From a virus, in the IMG/VR virus record IMGVR_UViG_3300010885_020795, positions 84,446-148,445 of that record: a stretch of DNA of 64,000 bases; one strand, given 5' to 3'. A program made the position numbers and the translations under genes. A model generated the notes under the pieces. That model did no database searches and was not told the DNA's origin. It saw only the letters and a list, made by a program, of their open reading frames with translations. Positions within the stretch are counted from its first letter, which is position 1. Each line of letters opens with the position of its first letter. Positions 1 to 9,045 of the stretch are shown here, piece by piece.

Positions 1-453
1 CAACGCTGGAATGCCACACAGCCATTTAATATAACTGCTGATCGTATTAAGATGCCCGATGATTCTTTGGTAGATAAAATTACTCGTATACAAGAAGATT
101 ATATTGTATACCTTTACAATGATTATGCGGCCGCGGGCAAATATTTTCAACAATCATACTTACTGGCAAATCTATTAGAAAACCTAGGAATAAAATATTT
201 CTTTTTCAATGCGCTGCCAGCTTGGTGGGAATCTGGAGAATTGGAATTTAAAGTTGACGTTGGCAGAGAGTTTAAAGAACAAGTACACTGGCAAGAAACA
301 CACAGTAATTGTCTTAGCAATAGTAATACAATGTATAAGTTTGTTAATGATCACAAATATCCTGTAGCTCCTTGTTTTCATCCCTTAAGTCAAGGACACT
401 TAGCTTGGGCAAATTACCTCAATGAGGTTATGCTGGAAAGAAACATTATATGA
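1..453 (+). CDS. SGNH/GDSL hydrolase-like protein, 3' part
   Basis: The frame is open from the first base of the window, so the gene starts upstream; the ATG at 52 is internal. What remains is the C-terminal 150 residues. Near the end is a HPLSQGHLAWANYL segment, which fits the block V catalytic His region of SGNH hydrolases. The nucleophile block lies outside the window. The stop overlaps the next gene, another SGNH-like protein, so the two probably belong to one sugar or acyl-ester module. Family members commonly remove or transfer acetyl or other acyl groups; the substrate cannot be told. Confidence 0.6.
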   Translation, partial: QRWNATQPFNITADRIKMPDDSLVDKITRIQEDYIVYLYNDYAAAGKYFQQSYLLANLLENLGIKYFFFNALPAWWESGELEFKVDVGREFKEQVHWQETHSNCLSNSNTMYKFVNDHKYPVAPCFHPLSQGHLAWANYLNEVMLERNII

Positions 454-1070
454 AGATTTGGGTCTACGGTTGTAGTTTTAGTGAGCCTTTTCAAATTCAA
501 CAAGGCGGAGCCGAGTGGGACGAGCATGGGTATAGAATAATAACCTCCGACTATTGGGGAACACATCTTGCCAAAAAACTTAATAGAACCTGTGTTACTA
601 GAAGTCTAAGCGGTGTGGGATGGAACTATATAACTGAAAAAATAGACGAAGATATCATGGATTGGAGTAAAGATGATATTATCATTATTAGTCCTAGTTT
701 TTTCAGTAGAGTAACATTTGAAGAATTAATAAAACGTGACAGTCAAAGTGAACTAGCAGGACAATTCTTAGAATGGGATCAAGTTGCCAAATATAATGAA
801 CTACGCTGGGCTAGAAAGGTAGACACGCTACAATATTTCAATTATAATGTCTATACTTGGGTAGTAGATACTCCTAGATTTTCAGCATTGCCAAAGAATT
901 TAATTAAAGCAGAACAACACATTTCTTGGAAATCCTGGATGGATGAGAATAAACAATATTGGCAGGATCCTACTACTAATAAATATCCCCTGGGAGATTG
1001 GCACTTTAACGAACTAGGCCATAGTGCAGTAGCAGAGATAATGTATAATTTTATATGTCAACAGCAATAA
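450..1070 (+). CDS. SGNH hydrolase-like protein
   Basis: A 206-residue protein. It begins MKIWVYGCSFSEPF, where YGCSFS occupies the position of the GDS nucleophile block, and ends with DWHFNELGHSAVAEIM, a good block V with the catalytic His. The Asp of GDS is replaced by Cys, but the Ser is kept. It overlaps the preceding gene by four bases and the next by sixteen, typical of translational coupling. It is likely an esterase or acyltransferase acting on a glycan, judged only from fold motifs and neighbours. No signal peptide is visible. Confidence 0.62.
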   Translation: MKIWVYGCSFSEPFQIQQGGAEWDEHGYRIITSDYWGTHLAKKLNRTCVTRSLSGVGWNYITEKIDEDIMDWSKDDIIIISPSFFSRVTFEELIKRDSQSELAGQFLEWDQVAKYNELRWARKVDTLQYFNYNVYTWVVDTPRFSALPKNLIKAEQHISWKSWMDENKQYWQDPTTNKYPLGDWHFNELGHSAVAEIMYNFICQQQ

Positions 1071-1828
1071 TTGTTTCAGGAACACTACGTCATTTAGTCA
1101 ATGCTAGCAGTAGCTGGACAATTCCCGGCGACTATTTTTTAGTCATTGATCAAAACATTTATACCACACCTGATTTAACAGTGGTAGGGGATAGCCTAGA
1201 TATTATCTCTGAAAATATAAGGCACAGTCACGTTAAATTTAAAAGTATATTCATTTGTGTAGACAGTAACCTGCCCAAAGAAGTAAAACATCATTCCAGC
1301 ATTAACATGATTAATAAATGGAAGTTGGCCTACTATAACATACTTCCGTATAACACTATTAATAACTATGAAAGAATTATTCTTTTACGTCCAGATTTAT
1401 ATCTATACAAACGGGCACCAACATTTAAGATGTTGGAAATAGTTCCTGAAAATAATACTATCTATTCAACTATCGGAATAACAACAACTGAAGTACCCGA
1501 CATAGGCACAAGGGAAATAATGAATGATGTATTGCTGATGTGCAACCTGCAGACATTTTCTATATTGGCCAATGAATTTGGTCCGTATTACCTAGAACGC
1601 TATGCCGAAACTCAAAATGGCGGCTATGAAATACACAGTATGCTGGCAAGATTTGTCAAAGAAAAAGGCATTGCCGTGATGCCACATATCGATAATTATT
1701 TTGAATTCTCAGTATTAAGAAACAACAGCAGTGAATTATTTGTTAATGGAGTATTATTACCCACTGTTGATTATAATACGATCAGAGAAAGATCACGGGA
1801 TTGGTGGAAGCAAGTACATGGAAAATAA
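1055..1828 (+). CDS. Putative glycosyltransferase-like protein
   Basis: A 257-residue protein. The segment ERIILLRPDLYLY near residue 110 resembles the RPD motif of some poorly characterised glycosyltransferase-like families, in which the Asp sits near the sugar-nucleotide site. There is no membrane segment. It lies between SGNH hydrolase genes and upstream of a nucleotidyltransferase, which supports a sugar role. The ATG at 1055 overlaps the previous gene by 16 bases. The call rests on one motif and on context, so a different function is possible. Confidence 0.42.
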   Translation: MSTAIIVSGTLRHLVNASSSWTIPGDYFLVIDQNIYTTPDLTVVGDSLDIISENIRHSHVKFKSIFICVDSNLPKEVKHHSSINMINKWKLAYYNILPYNTINNYERIILLRPDLYLYKRAPTFKMLEIVPENNTIYSTIGITTTEVPDIGTREIMNDVLLMCNLQTFSILANEFGPYYLERYAETQNGGYEIHSMLARFVKEKGIAVMPHIDNYFEFSVLRNNSSELFVNGVLLPTVDYNTIRERSRDWWKQVHGK

Positions 1829-2636
1829 AAAATTAGTTGTCTGCGGCGATAGTTTTGCTGTAGGAATAGGCTGTCATGATCTAGTCAATGAGCCCGTGGG
1901 TAGTTTAGTTGCCCGGGAGCTGAATAAACCTTTGATAAATTTAGCCAAAGGATCTAGTACAAATTTCAGTATATTCTTGCAGATGCAGTATGTTGCGGAT
2001 AAACTTGCCAATGATGTGGACTTAGTTCTAGTGGGTAATACCAGCTATGACAGAGTAGAATGGTTTCCCTTGGACACAGATTTTACCGGAGTCAGTGATA
2101 TTACCAATGAGATGGTCAACTATCATGAATATCCGCCTTACATGGAAAACAGCTATCATGTACACGGAAAAAATATATCACTGCCTAATCCCATGGCCGC
2201 TGACCCTGACTATTCTGGAGAAATGTTCACTGAGAATTACATGGGAGTCATCGACTACTGGGAAACTTATGGTAAAAAGAATCAAATAACCGAATATTAT
2301 AAAAGATTTGAAAACGAACCAAAAGCTCGAATGAACACGCTTTACAATTATGCTACTACTATACATGAAGCACGAATCAATCGCATATATAGTATAGGAG
2401 TATTAGCCATGGGTCATCAACGATTAAAACGACAGGGTATTAATCACTTAATTTTTAGTCAAGAACTTGAAGCCTATGCAAAATATATAGATAGAGAAAA
2501 TCTAGTGGATATTAGTTGGGGGCAACTAAGTTTGGATTACCCAGATGATTTGCCAACTTGGCATACCAATGCAGAAGGGCATTGTGTGGCACGTGATAAA
2601 GTTATGGCAAAGTTAAAAGAAAATGGATGGATATAA
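1818..2636 (+). CDS. SGNH hydrolase-like protein
   Basis: A 272-residue protein. I use the ATG at 1818 because the protein then begins MENKKLVVCGDSFAVG, with the GDS nucleophile block right after the first strand; an upstream in-frame start would lie far inside the previous gene. GSSTN (block II), VLVGNT (block III-like) and HTNAEGH (block V His) follow in the order expected for SGNH hydrolases. It is probably a cytoplasmic acyl-ester hydrolase or transferase. The stop shares its last base with the next start (TAATG). Confidence 0.72.
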   Translation: MENKKLVVCGDSFAVGIGCHDLVNEPVGSLVARELNKPLINLAKGSSTNFSIFLQMQYVADKLANDVDLVLVGNTSYDRVEWFPLDTDFTGVSDITNEMVNYHEYPPYMENSYHVHGKNISLPNPMAADPDYSGEMFTENYMGVIDYWETYGKKNQITEYYKRFENEPKARMNTLYNYATTIHEARINRIYSIGVLAMGHQRLKRQGINHLIFSQELEAYAKYIDRENLVDISWGQLSLDYPDDLPTWHTNAEGHCVARDKVMAKLKENGWI

Positions 2637-3076
2637 TGGAAATTAAAAAAGTCAATAAACACTGGGGCTATGAGTTATGGATTGCCGATGGGGTTAGAAC
2701 ACCCTACGCATCAAAACGCATATTGTTCAAAGCAGGGAATAGAACCAGTTTACAAGTTCATGAACACAAGTTTGAAACTAATTATGTACTCAGCGGCACT
2801 GGCGTTCTGCATCGCAGTAAGGATCCCTTAAACATAGAACAATTTTTGGCAAACGGCATGACATCAACTCAGGTAGAAGAATATGAAGCAACATTCGAAG
2901 TCATTGAATTAAAAGAAGGTGTTGTATTTGATGTGCATCCTGGCTATGTACACAGAGTTATAGCTACCACGGATTTAGAATTCATGGAAACAAGTACAAC
3001 AGAACTTGATGATGTTATTAGACTGCAAGATGATCAAGGTCGCACACACGGAAGAATCAGCTACGAACATGGGTAA
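2636..3076 (+). CDS. Cupin protein, mannose-6-phosphate isomerase type II-like
   Basis: A 146-residue protein. It begins MEIKKVNKHWGYELW, close to the KPWGYE opening of the C-terminal cupin domain of bifunctional GDP-mannose pyrophosphorylase/phosphomannose isomerases. Metal-ligand candidates are VHEHKFE at residues 41-47 and the HPGYVHR segment near the end. The ATG at 2636 overlaps the previous stop; an in-frame ATG at 2627 is the alternative. The nucleotidyltransferase follows directly, so isomerase and pyrophosphorylase activities could be provided by neighbouring genes rather than one fused protein. The substrate is not proven. Confidence 0.65.
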   Translation: MEIKKVNKHWGYELWIADGVRTPYASKRILFKAGNRTSLQVHEHKFETNYVLSGTGVLHRSKDPLNIEQFLANGMTSTQVEEYEATFEVIELKEGVVFDVHPGYVHRVIATTDLEFMETSTTELDDVIRLQDDQGRTHGRISYEHG

Positions 3077-4598
3077 TACTGTTATTATACCCACTGCTGG
3101 TCTGGGCAGTAGAATGGGAAACTATACTAAAAATCTTAATAAAGCATTATTGCCTTACAAGGACAAGCCAGTACTGGCGCATATAATTGACAATTTTCCC
3201 CGAGATAGTAAATTTATTATACCAGTGGGTCATTTAAAAGAACAGATTATAGATTTCTGTGGTGTAGCTTACAGTGACAGGGACATTGAATTTATTCACG
3301 TCGACGACTGGACCAGTGCTAAGTCCGGCACGGGTTATACGTTATTACAATGTAAAGATAAAATAACTTCACCATTTTGGTATGTGCCCTGCGATACATA
3401 CTTTGATCAGCCTATAATAGACAAAGTCAGAGACAAGGACTGTTATTTTGTTAAGTCAGTGCCTGAACAAGACACACATTTATACACGATGTTTGATCAA
3501 AATAATAGTTTCTACGTACACGACATTAAATTTAAAAAAACAACTCCTGAAACATGGCGAGCATTTACTGGCCTAATGTATATCAATGACTATGCTGATT
3601 TCTTCAATAGCCTGGAGCAAAGCAACAGCAATGAGTTTATAGGAATTATTAAACTAGGCAGCGACACAGCTAGCTTGAATACTTGGTTGGACTTTGGTAA
3701 CCCCACAATATATCAAACTGAATTAAGTAAGAGTCAAAAGTTTGATTTTACTAAAAAAGACGAAGTCACTTATATATGTAATAATCGCGTAGTTAAATGG
3801 TGGCTAGACACCACAGTGGCCAAGAAGAAATATGATAAAGTTCTGGCCAATCCCCATGTATTTCCCAATAACTGTACGCACAGCGGCAATTATATGGCCT
3901 ATGATTTCTTTCCGGGTAAAACATTATATGAATTTAATAACCCAGTGGCATTCAATGAATTACTTAATTGGCTGGAAACAAATGTATGGCAGGATGTAGA
4001 TGCTGATATACACACAGCCAGTATTGAATTTTATCGAACAAAAAGTCTAGCACGTATTAATAAGTTTTTAGAAAAGTATCCAGGTTTAAAACCTGTGACT
4101 ATTATAGATGGAGTGGAAGTCAAAGACTACAGTTATTACCTAGATAAAATAGACTGGGAATACTTGGCCACAGTTACTCGCCCTGGATTCCTGCACGGAG
4201 ATCTACAATTTGATAATATTGTTATCAGCGACAGTGGCGAGTTTAAAATCATTGACTGGCGTCATGAGTTTGCAGGCCTAGTCGAATACGGCGATATATA
4301 CTATGACCTAGCTAAAATGGCCGGCGGATTAATTATCAATTATGCTAATATTAAAAATCATAATTTTAACATAGAAATTGATAGTGGCATAGTTACATTA
4401 AGTATACCTAATATTGACCATATTACAGTATATCAAGACAGACTAAAGAAATATATACTAGCCAACAATCTGGACTACAATAAAGTTAGACAGTTAATTC
4501 CTGTTATTTTTTGGAACATGGCACCTTTGCACACAGCACCATTTGATATATTCCTATGGTACCTAGGCATTAAATTATTTGCGGAGTTAGAACAATGA
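3069..4598 (+). CDS. Fused NDP-sugar nucleotidyltransferase and APH/choline-kinase-like phosphotransferase
   Basis: A 509-residue two-domain protein. Residues 1 to about 235 form a nucleotidyltransferase, with the nucleotide-binding signature GLGSRMG followed by K-A-L-L-P at residues 11-29. Residues about 250-509 carry the aminoglycoside-phosphotransferase/choline-kinase fold, with catalytic HGDLQFDN at 376-383 and the metal-binding IIDW about 15 residues later. Such a fusion could phosphorylate a sugar or alcohol and then activate it as an NDP derivative, as in GlmU-like, LicC/LicA-like or FKP-like logic; which sugar is unknown. The ATG at 3069 overlaps the cupin gene by eight bases. Confidence 0.78.
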   Translation: MGNTVIIPTAGLGSRMGNYTKNLNKALLPYKDKPVLAHIIDNFPRDSKFIIPVGHLKEQIIDFCGVAYSDRDIEFIHVDDWTSAKSGTGYTLLQCKDKITSPFWYVPCDTYFDQPIIDKVRDKDCYFVKSVPEQDTHLYTMFDQNNSFYVHDIKFKKTTPETWRAFTGLMYINDYADFFNSLEQSNSNEFIGIIKLGSDTASLNTWLDFGNPTIYQTELSKSQKFDFTKKDEVTYICNNRVVKWWLDTTVAKKKYDKVLANPHVFPNNCTHSGNYMAYDFFPGKTLYEFNNPVAFNELLNWLETNVWQDVDADIHTASIEFYRTKSLARINKFLEKYPGLKPVTIIDGVEVKDYSYYLDKIDWEYLATVTRPGFLHGDLQFDNIVISDSGEFKIIDWRHEFAGLVEYGDIYYDLAKMAGGLIINYANIKNHNFNIEIDSGIVTLSIPNIDHITVYQDRLKKYILANNLDYNKVRQLIPVIFWNMAPLHTAPFDIFLWYLGIKLFAELEQ

Positions 4599-4924
4599 AT
4601 ACTGCTCAACTAGCAATACGTTATTTTAAAGCATTTGCCGAAAAAGATCTAGGTTCCTTGGATGTACTCCTAGCAGACGACATAGTATTAACAGATTGGG
4701 ATGGCCAGGCCATTGGTAAAGAAGCAGTTTTAAAATTCTGCGAGACTTTATTCAAAAGCGTGGGACGGCTAAATGTTGACATTGAAAAAATTGCCATCGG
4801 GCAGGATACTGTCATGGCTGAATTGGGAATAGCCATAAACGGTGCCAATAAAATACATGTTGTCGATGTACTGGACTATGATCAAGACAAAAAAATTAAA
4901 AGAATCAGAGCTTATAAAAGATGA
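4595..4924 (+). CDS. SnoaL/NTF2-like small protein
   Basis: A 109-residue protein with the usual single-domain NTF2-like pattern. It opens with an ALIRYF-like helix and an AEKDLGSLDVLLADDIVLTD stretch, then runs as alternating strands to a VDVLDYD end. Members of this fold act as isomerases, hydrolases, cyclases or binding modules. No clear catalytic residue can be assigned here. Four-base overlaps on both sides tie it to the sugar nucleotidyltransferase and the shikimate-dehydrogenase-like gene. Confidence 0.6.
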   Translation: MNTAQLAIRYFKAFAEKDLGSLDVLLADDIVLTDWDGQAIGKEAVLKFCETLFKSVGRLNVDIEKIAIGQDTVMAELGIAINGANKIHVVDVLDYDQDKKIKRIRAYKR

Positions 4925-5643
4925 AAAAATATATAAGTCTTAGCAAGTATCCCGGCCGGCAGGGCTTATATTATTACACAGAATTCTTTAATAGAATGAA
5001 AATAGATGCTGTTTACCAACCAATTGGCACAGATAATCTCCGAGAAGAACTGCAACGAGCGCGAGACGAAAATGTTGCAGGCATCAGTGTTAGCATGCCA
5101 TTTAAACAAGAAGTAATACAGTATCTGGATCATGCAGATGCCAGCGTGTTAGCATATGAAACTTGTAATACTGTTGTTAATGTAAACAATCAGTGGCATG
5201 GTTATAACTGTGACTACGCAGGCGCACAACGAGTATTGCAGGGAATACTATTAGAAGATAGTGTAACTATACTTGGTGCTGGCAGTATGGGATCAATGAT
5301 TTTTAAAATGATCAAGCATAATGCTAGATTGGTATCTCCTAGATTATCAAATTGGCAAGATCGGCACCAACCTGCCAGTGTAATAATTAATTGTACTAAT
5401 CAAGGCACAGTTAGTACAGCGAGTCCCTTGGATTATATACCAAAAGAATGTCGAATGATCATTGATTTAACTGTCAATGACTGTGAACTAGGTCAGCAAG
5501 CCGCGATTGCAGGTGTTAAATATGTGTCTGGACAAGAATTTTACAAGTATCAATTTATGGATCAGTTTAACAAGTATACAGGTAAAATTATTAATTCCAC
5601 AGATTATGACTTAGTCAGATTGGCGAAAAATGAAAAGATTTAA
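4921..5643 (+). CDS. Shikimate/quinate dehydrogenase-like oxidoreductase
   Basis: A 240-residue protein. GISVSMPFKQE at residues 54-64 matches the substrate-binding SVTxPxK region of AroE with its catalytic Lys. CNTVVN matches the following NT element, and VTILGAGSMGSM is the GxGxxG nucleotide-binding loop. It is slightly shorter than usual AroE (about 270 residues). In this sugar operon it more likely reduces or oxidises a small polyol or cyclitol than makes aromatic amino acids; that is inference from context. Confidence 0.72.
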   Translation: MKKYISLSKYPGRQGLYYYTEFFNRMKIDAVYQPIGTDNLREELQRARDENVAGISVSMPFKQEVIQYLDHADASVLAYETCNTVVNVNNQWHGYNCDYAGAQRVLQGILLEDSVTILGAGSMGSMIFKMIKHNARLVSPRLSNWQDRHQPASVIINCTNQGTVSTASPLDYIPKECRMIIDLTVNDCELGQQAAIAGVKYVSGQEFYKYQFMDQFNKYTGKIINSTDYDLVRLAKNEKI

Positions 5644-6625
5644 ACTGGGCTTTGGCCCAATGAGTTCGGAAATTGTAGACATACTTTGTGGCTACACAGA
5701 AGAAAAAAATTATCCGTTGATGATTATTGCTAGCCGAAATCAAGTTGACTATGATAGCGGCTATGTAAAAAATACTGTTCAGCTCAGTGAGCAGGTACGT
5801 AGTTTTGATAGAAAAAATATATTACTCTGCAGAGATCACTGTGGTCCGTATTTTGCAGATCTAGACAGGGAATTAGATGTATCCGTGGCTGTTACACGTT
5901 GCGAAGAAACTATTTCCTCTGACATACAAGCTGGATTTGATTTAATACACATAGATGTTAGTCGCATCAAAAAAGATCAATTAAAGTGGGCCAAACATTT
6001 AATTGAATTTGCATTAAAATTAGAACCGACTATTAAATTAGAATTCGGCAGTGAAGATAATACAGGGGTCGATGTTAATAGTAGTATTGCACGTATCGAT
6101 GATCAATTAGAGTTTTTAAAGCTATACAAAGATAACATAGTATTCTTTGTCAGCCAAACAGGTAGTCTTACCAAAGACGGACAAATTGGAAAATTTAACA
6201 TAAAACAAAATAAAAAAGTTTCCGAACAATTACATGAACATGGATATTTGTTCAAAGAACATAATGCAGATTATTTTACTCCTGCAGACATTGACAAAAG
6301 AGTCTCGGCAGGCATCGACTCACTTAACATTGCACCTCAACTAGGTAAGATACAAACAGATCTACTAACTGAAATGGCAGGCAACACAGAAGAATATTCT
6401 AAGTTCGCCGACTTAGTTTATAGTAAACCAACTATATGGTCTAGATGGATGAGCAATGGTAATACAGACAAGGCCACAGCAGTCAGTGTCAGCGGTCATT
6501 ATCATTTTGCCAGCAAAGAATATCAACAAGCCGTGGCCATGATAGATGGACAAAAGTTTAACGAAGAACTTAAACAGCGTATATATGCACTAGTGGATAT
6601 GTACAGAACATTTGATCAGGAGTAA
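5630..6625 (+). CDS. GatZ/KbaZ-type aldolase-fold protein
   Basis: A 331-residue TIM-barrel-like protein. ASRNQVDYDSGY near the N-terminus and the following LLCRDHCGPYF segment resemble the ATxNQVxxxGGY and GGDHLGP elements of the non-catalytic subunit family of tagatose-1,6-bisphosphate aldolase (GatZ/KbaZ). Homologues also occur in polysaccharide loci. It overlaps the dehydrogenase-like gene by 14 bases. It could make or stabilise a ketose-phosphate aldolase reaction feeding the glycan pathway; no separate catalytic GatY-like gene is seen in the window. Confidence 0.6.
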   Translation: MKRFKLGFGPMSSEIVDILCGYTEEKNYPLMIIASRNQVDYDSGYVKNTVQLSEQVRSFDRKNILLCRDHCGPYFADLDRELDVSVAVTRCEETISSDIQAGFDLIHIDVSRIKKDQLKWAKHLIEFALKLEPTIKLEFGSEDNTGVDVNSSIARIDDQLEFLKLYKDNIVFFVSQTGSLTKDGQIGKFNIKQNKKVSEQLHEHGYLFKEHNADYFTPADIDKRVSAGIDSLNIAPQLGKIQTDLLTEMAGNTEEYSKFADLVYSKPTIWSRWMSNGNTDKATAVSVSGHYHFASKEYQQAVAMIDGQKFNEELKQRIYALVDMYRTFDQE

Positions 6626-6627
6626 TT

Positions 6628-6819
6628 ATGTCTATATTAGATATGTTTTCTAAAAAAGAAGAACCTAAAAAAGAACAAGATTGGCTTGATAAGCAGGCCG
6701 ACGAATTAACTGAAGCTTTCAATGATCCTCAGCTAACTGAAGAGGAACGTAAACATCAAGAGCTTCTTGCTAAACGGTTAGAAGAACTACGTAAACGAGA
6801 TCCTTTTATCTACAAATGA
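6628..6819 (+). CDS. Small charged hypothetical protein
   Basis: A 63-residue, Lys/Glu-rich, probably helical protein with no recognised domain. A GGAG ribosome site (in gatcaggagtaatt) precedes the ATG. It sits between the aldolase-like and the carbamoyltransferase genes and overlaps the latter by four bases. It may be a small adaptor, but nothing in the sequence shows a function. Confidence 0.55.
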   Translation: MSILDMFSKKEEPKKEQDWLDKQADELTEAFNDPQLTEEERKHQELLAKRLEELRKRDPFIYK

Positions 6820-8288
6820 ATATATGGGGAATTAGTGCCAACAGTCACGACGCGGCCGTCAGCGTTTGGCACGATAAAGAAATACAATTTGCCGCACACA
6901 GTGAACGTTATAGTGGAATAAAAAATGACGGGAATTTATGCGTCGGCGTCATCGAAGAAGCATACACACATGGCAAGCCTGATTTAATTGTTTGGTATGA
7001 AAATCCATTAAAGAAAACAGCTAGACAATTTTATGCAGGTCAAGGTCTACGCTGGAAAGAAAATAATATTAGACAATATCTAGACAGCTATGGTCTAACC
7101 CAAAGAGTTGTCTATGAACAACATCATAGAAGTCATGCGGCCGCAGGTTATTATACCAGTGGATTTAAAGATGCCACAGTGGTTGTCATTGATGCTATTG
7201 GAGAGTTTGAAACATTGACAGTATGGCAAGGCCTAGGCAATGACTTAAAACAAGTTTACAGTCAAGGTTATCCCGACAGCCTGGGACTTTGGTTCAGTGC
7301 TATGACACAGCGTATTGGCTTAAAACCCAACGAAGAAGAATATATTTTAATGGGCATGGCCGCATATGGCGACCCCGAGAAATATAAACAGGATATCTAC
7401 AATGATTTTTTTAAATCTATAGATGGACCTAATATCAAATTTAAACATAATTTACATAGAGGCTGTTTATGGTGGCGCCATGATTTATTAACGGACCAAG
7501 ACTACTTTGACTTAGCGGCCGCGACACAGCGCATATACGAAGAACTATTGCAGGGAATAAGCCATTGGGCGAAAAGAAAATTCTCCAGCAATAATCTAGT
7601 ACTCATGGGTGGCTGTGCTCTTAACTGTGTGGCTAATAGTAATATAACCGGAGACTGGGCCAATGTGTGGATCATGCCCAACCCCGGAGATGCAGGTAGT
7701 GCCATTGGCGCAGTGGCTTCTTATATCAGCGAACATGTTACTTGGCCAGGTGCATACCTTGGCACAAACATGGGCGACAAGTATCCAGTTGATGAAACCA
7801 TTGATATACTTACAAAAGATAAAATTGTAGGTGTTGCCACAGGCTGTGCAGAATTTGGTCCTAGAGCACTGGGGCATCGCAGTTTATTAGCAGATCCACG
7901 CGGACCTGAAATCAAAGATACAGTTAATGCAATTAAACGTAGACAACAGTTTAGACCATTTGCACCGGCAATCCTGGAAGAACACGTACACGAATACTTC
8001 GACATGCCTACGGGAATAACTGCCAGTCCCTTTATGCAGTTTGTGGCCAAGTGTAAAAAACCCACAGAGTTTCCTGCAATCATACATGCAGACGGAACTA
8101 GTAGGGTTCAAACTGTGAGTAAAACAGACAGTCCGGGATTCCGTAAATTGCTGGAAGATTGGCATGCTCTAACAGGATGTCCTATGTTGTTAAACACCAG
8201 CTTGAACATCAAAGGCCAGCCCATGGTTAATAATTTGGCAGATGCGTCTGCATTTACTAGTAAATATAATGTTCCGGTGCTGACCTAA
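6816..8288 (+). CDS. Carbamoyltransferase, NodU/CmcH family
   Basis: A 490-residue protein beginning NIWGISANSHDAAVSV, the typical ASKHA-like start. HHRSHAAAG at residues 103-111 holds the metal and active-site histidines. GGCALNCVANS and FGPRALGHRSLLADPR are the family signatures of the YrdC-like C-terminal part, and LLNTSLNIKGQPMV occurs near the end. Characterised members carbamoylate a hydroxyl of a sugar, Nod factor or antibiotic using carbamoyl phosphate and ATP. Here it probably carbamoylates a sugar made by the surrounding genes. All key motifs are intact. Confidence 0.88.
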   Translation: MNIWGISANSHDAAVSVWHDKEIQFAAHSERYSGIKNDGNLCVGVIEEAYTHGKPDLIVWYENPLKKTARQFYAGQGLRWKENNIRQYLDSYGLTQRVVYEQHHRSHAAAGYYTSGFKDATVVVIDAIGEFETLTVWQGLGNDLKQVYSQGYPDSLGLWFSAMTQRIGLKPNEEEYILMGMAAYGDPEKYKQDIYNDFFKSIDGPNIKFKHNLHRGCLWWRHDLLTDQDYFDLAAATQRIYEELLQGISHWAKRKFSSNNLVLMGGCALNCVANSNITGDWANVWIMPNPGDAGSAIGAVASYISEHVTWPGAYLGTNMGDKYPVDETIDILTKDKIVGVATGCAEFGPRALGHRSLLADPRGPEIKDTVNAIKRRQQFRPFAPAILEEHVHEYFDMPTGITASPFMQFVAKCKKPTEFPAIIHADGTSRVQTVSKTDSPGFRKLLEDWHALTGCPMLLNTSLNIKGQPMVNNLADASAFTSKYNVPVLT

Positions 8289-8307
8289 AACATTAAATAC
8301 TAGTATA

Positions 8308-9045
8308 ATGTTAGATGTATTTTTTCTTAGCTATAACGAACCTTACGCTGATCAAAATTTTCAAAGATTGATTAAGTTTGCACCATTGGCCAAAAGAGTT
8401 AATGGTGTTAAAGGCTTTTATGAAGCACACAAACGCTGTGCCGAATTAAGCATGACCTATAACTTTTATGTTGTGGATTCCGATGCTTGGATTGTAGATG
8501 ATTTCAACTTTGATTTTAAACCCAGCACAGCACCCGGATATTATAAACCCGAAAGCGATTTCCTTTATGTATGGAGCAGTCAAAATCCCATTAATGGATT
8601 GACATATGGCTATGGCGGTGTTAAACTGTTTCCTAAGATGGCCTTGCTTAATAAAAAAATAACCAGCATTGACTTTACCACTGGAGTTGGCCTAGAAACA
8701 AAAATCATGGCACAGGTCAGCAATGTAACTAAATTTAATTTCAATGAATTTTATACATGGCGTGCCGCTTTTAGAGAAGTTGTTAAACTTAGTAGCGGCG
8801 TTATATTAGATTCTATTAAAGATAGATTCACCGAAGAAGAAATAGCAAAGATTAAAAAAGAAAGCGAAGACAGAATACAGTCTTGGTTAACACAATTAGA
8901 TGGTGCAGACTACGGTACATGGGCAGTTCTAGGAGCAGAACAAGCTATTGCTTTTAGCAAAAAATATGACAATGATACACGAGCACTATCTTACATTAAT
9001 GATATAGAATGGTTAAAAAATGAGTTTACTAAACAATATACTTAA
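8308..9045 (+). CDS. GT-A-like DxD protein, first of three tandem paralogues
   Basis: A 245-residue protein. It opens DVFFLSYNEPYAD, followed by RVNGVKGFYEAHKRCA and YVVDSDAWIVDDF, where D57-x-D59 is placed like the metal-binding DxD of GT-A glycosyltransferases. NPINGLTYGYGGVKLF and TWRAAFREVVKLSSG are shared with the next two genes. This is one of the few genes here with an upstream gap (19 bases); its ATG sits inside a TATAATG string. The function is inferred from DxD and context only. Confidence 0.55.
   Translation: MLDVFFLSYNEPYADQNFQRLIKFAPLAKRVNGVKGFYEAHKRCAELSMTYNFYVVDSDAWIVDDFNFDFKPSTAPGYYKPESDFLYVWSSQNPINGLTYGYGGVKLFPKMALLNKKITSIDFTTGVGLETKIMAQVSNVTKFNFNEFYTWRAAFREVVKLSSGVILDSIKDRFTEEEIAKIKKESEDRIQSWLTQLDGADYGTWAVLGAEQAIAFSKKYDNDTRALSYINDIEWLKNEFTKQYT

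Noticed and set aside
8280-8309. CTGACC-18-TATAAT on the + strand as a promoter for the first DxD paralogue
   Set aside because: The TATAAT overlaps the ATG, so transcription would start after the start codon. The match is probably chance in an AT-rich gap.
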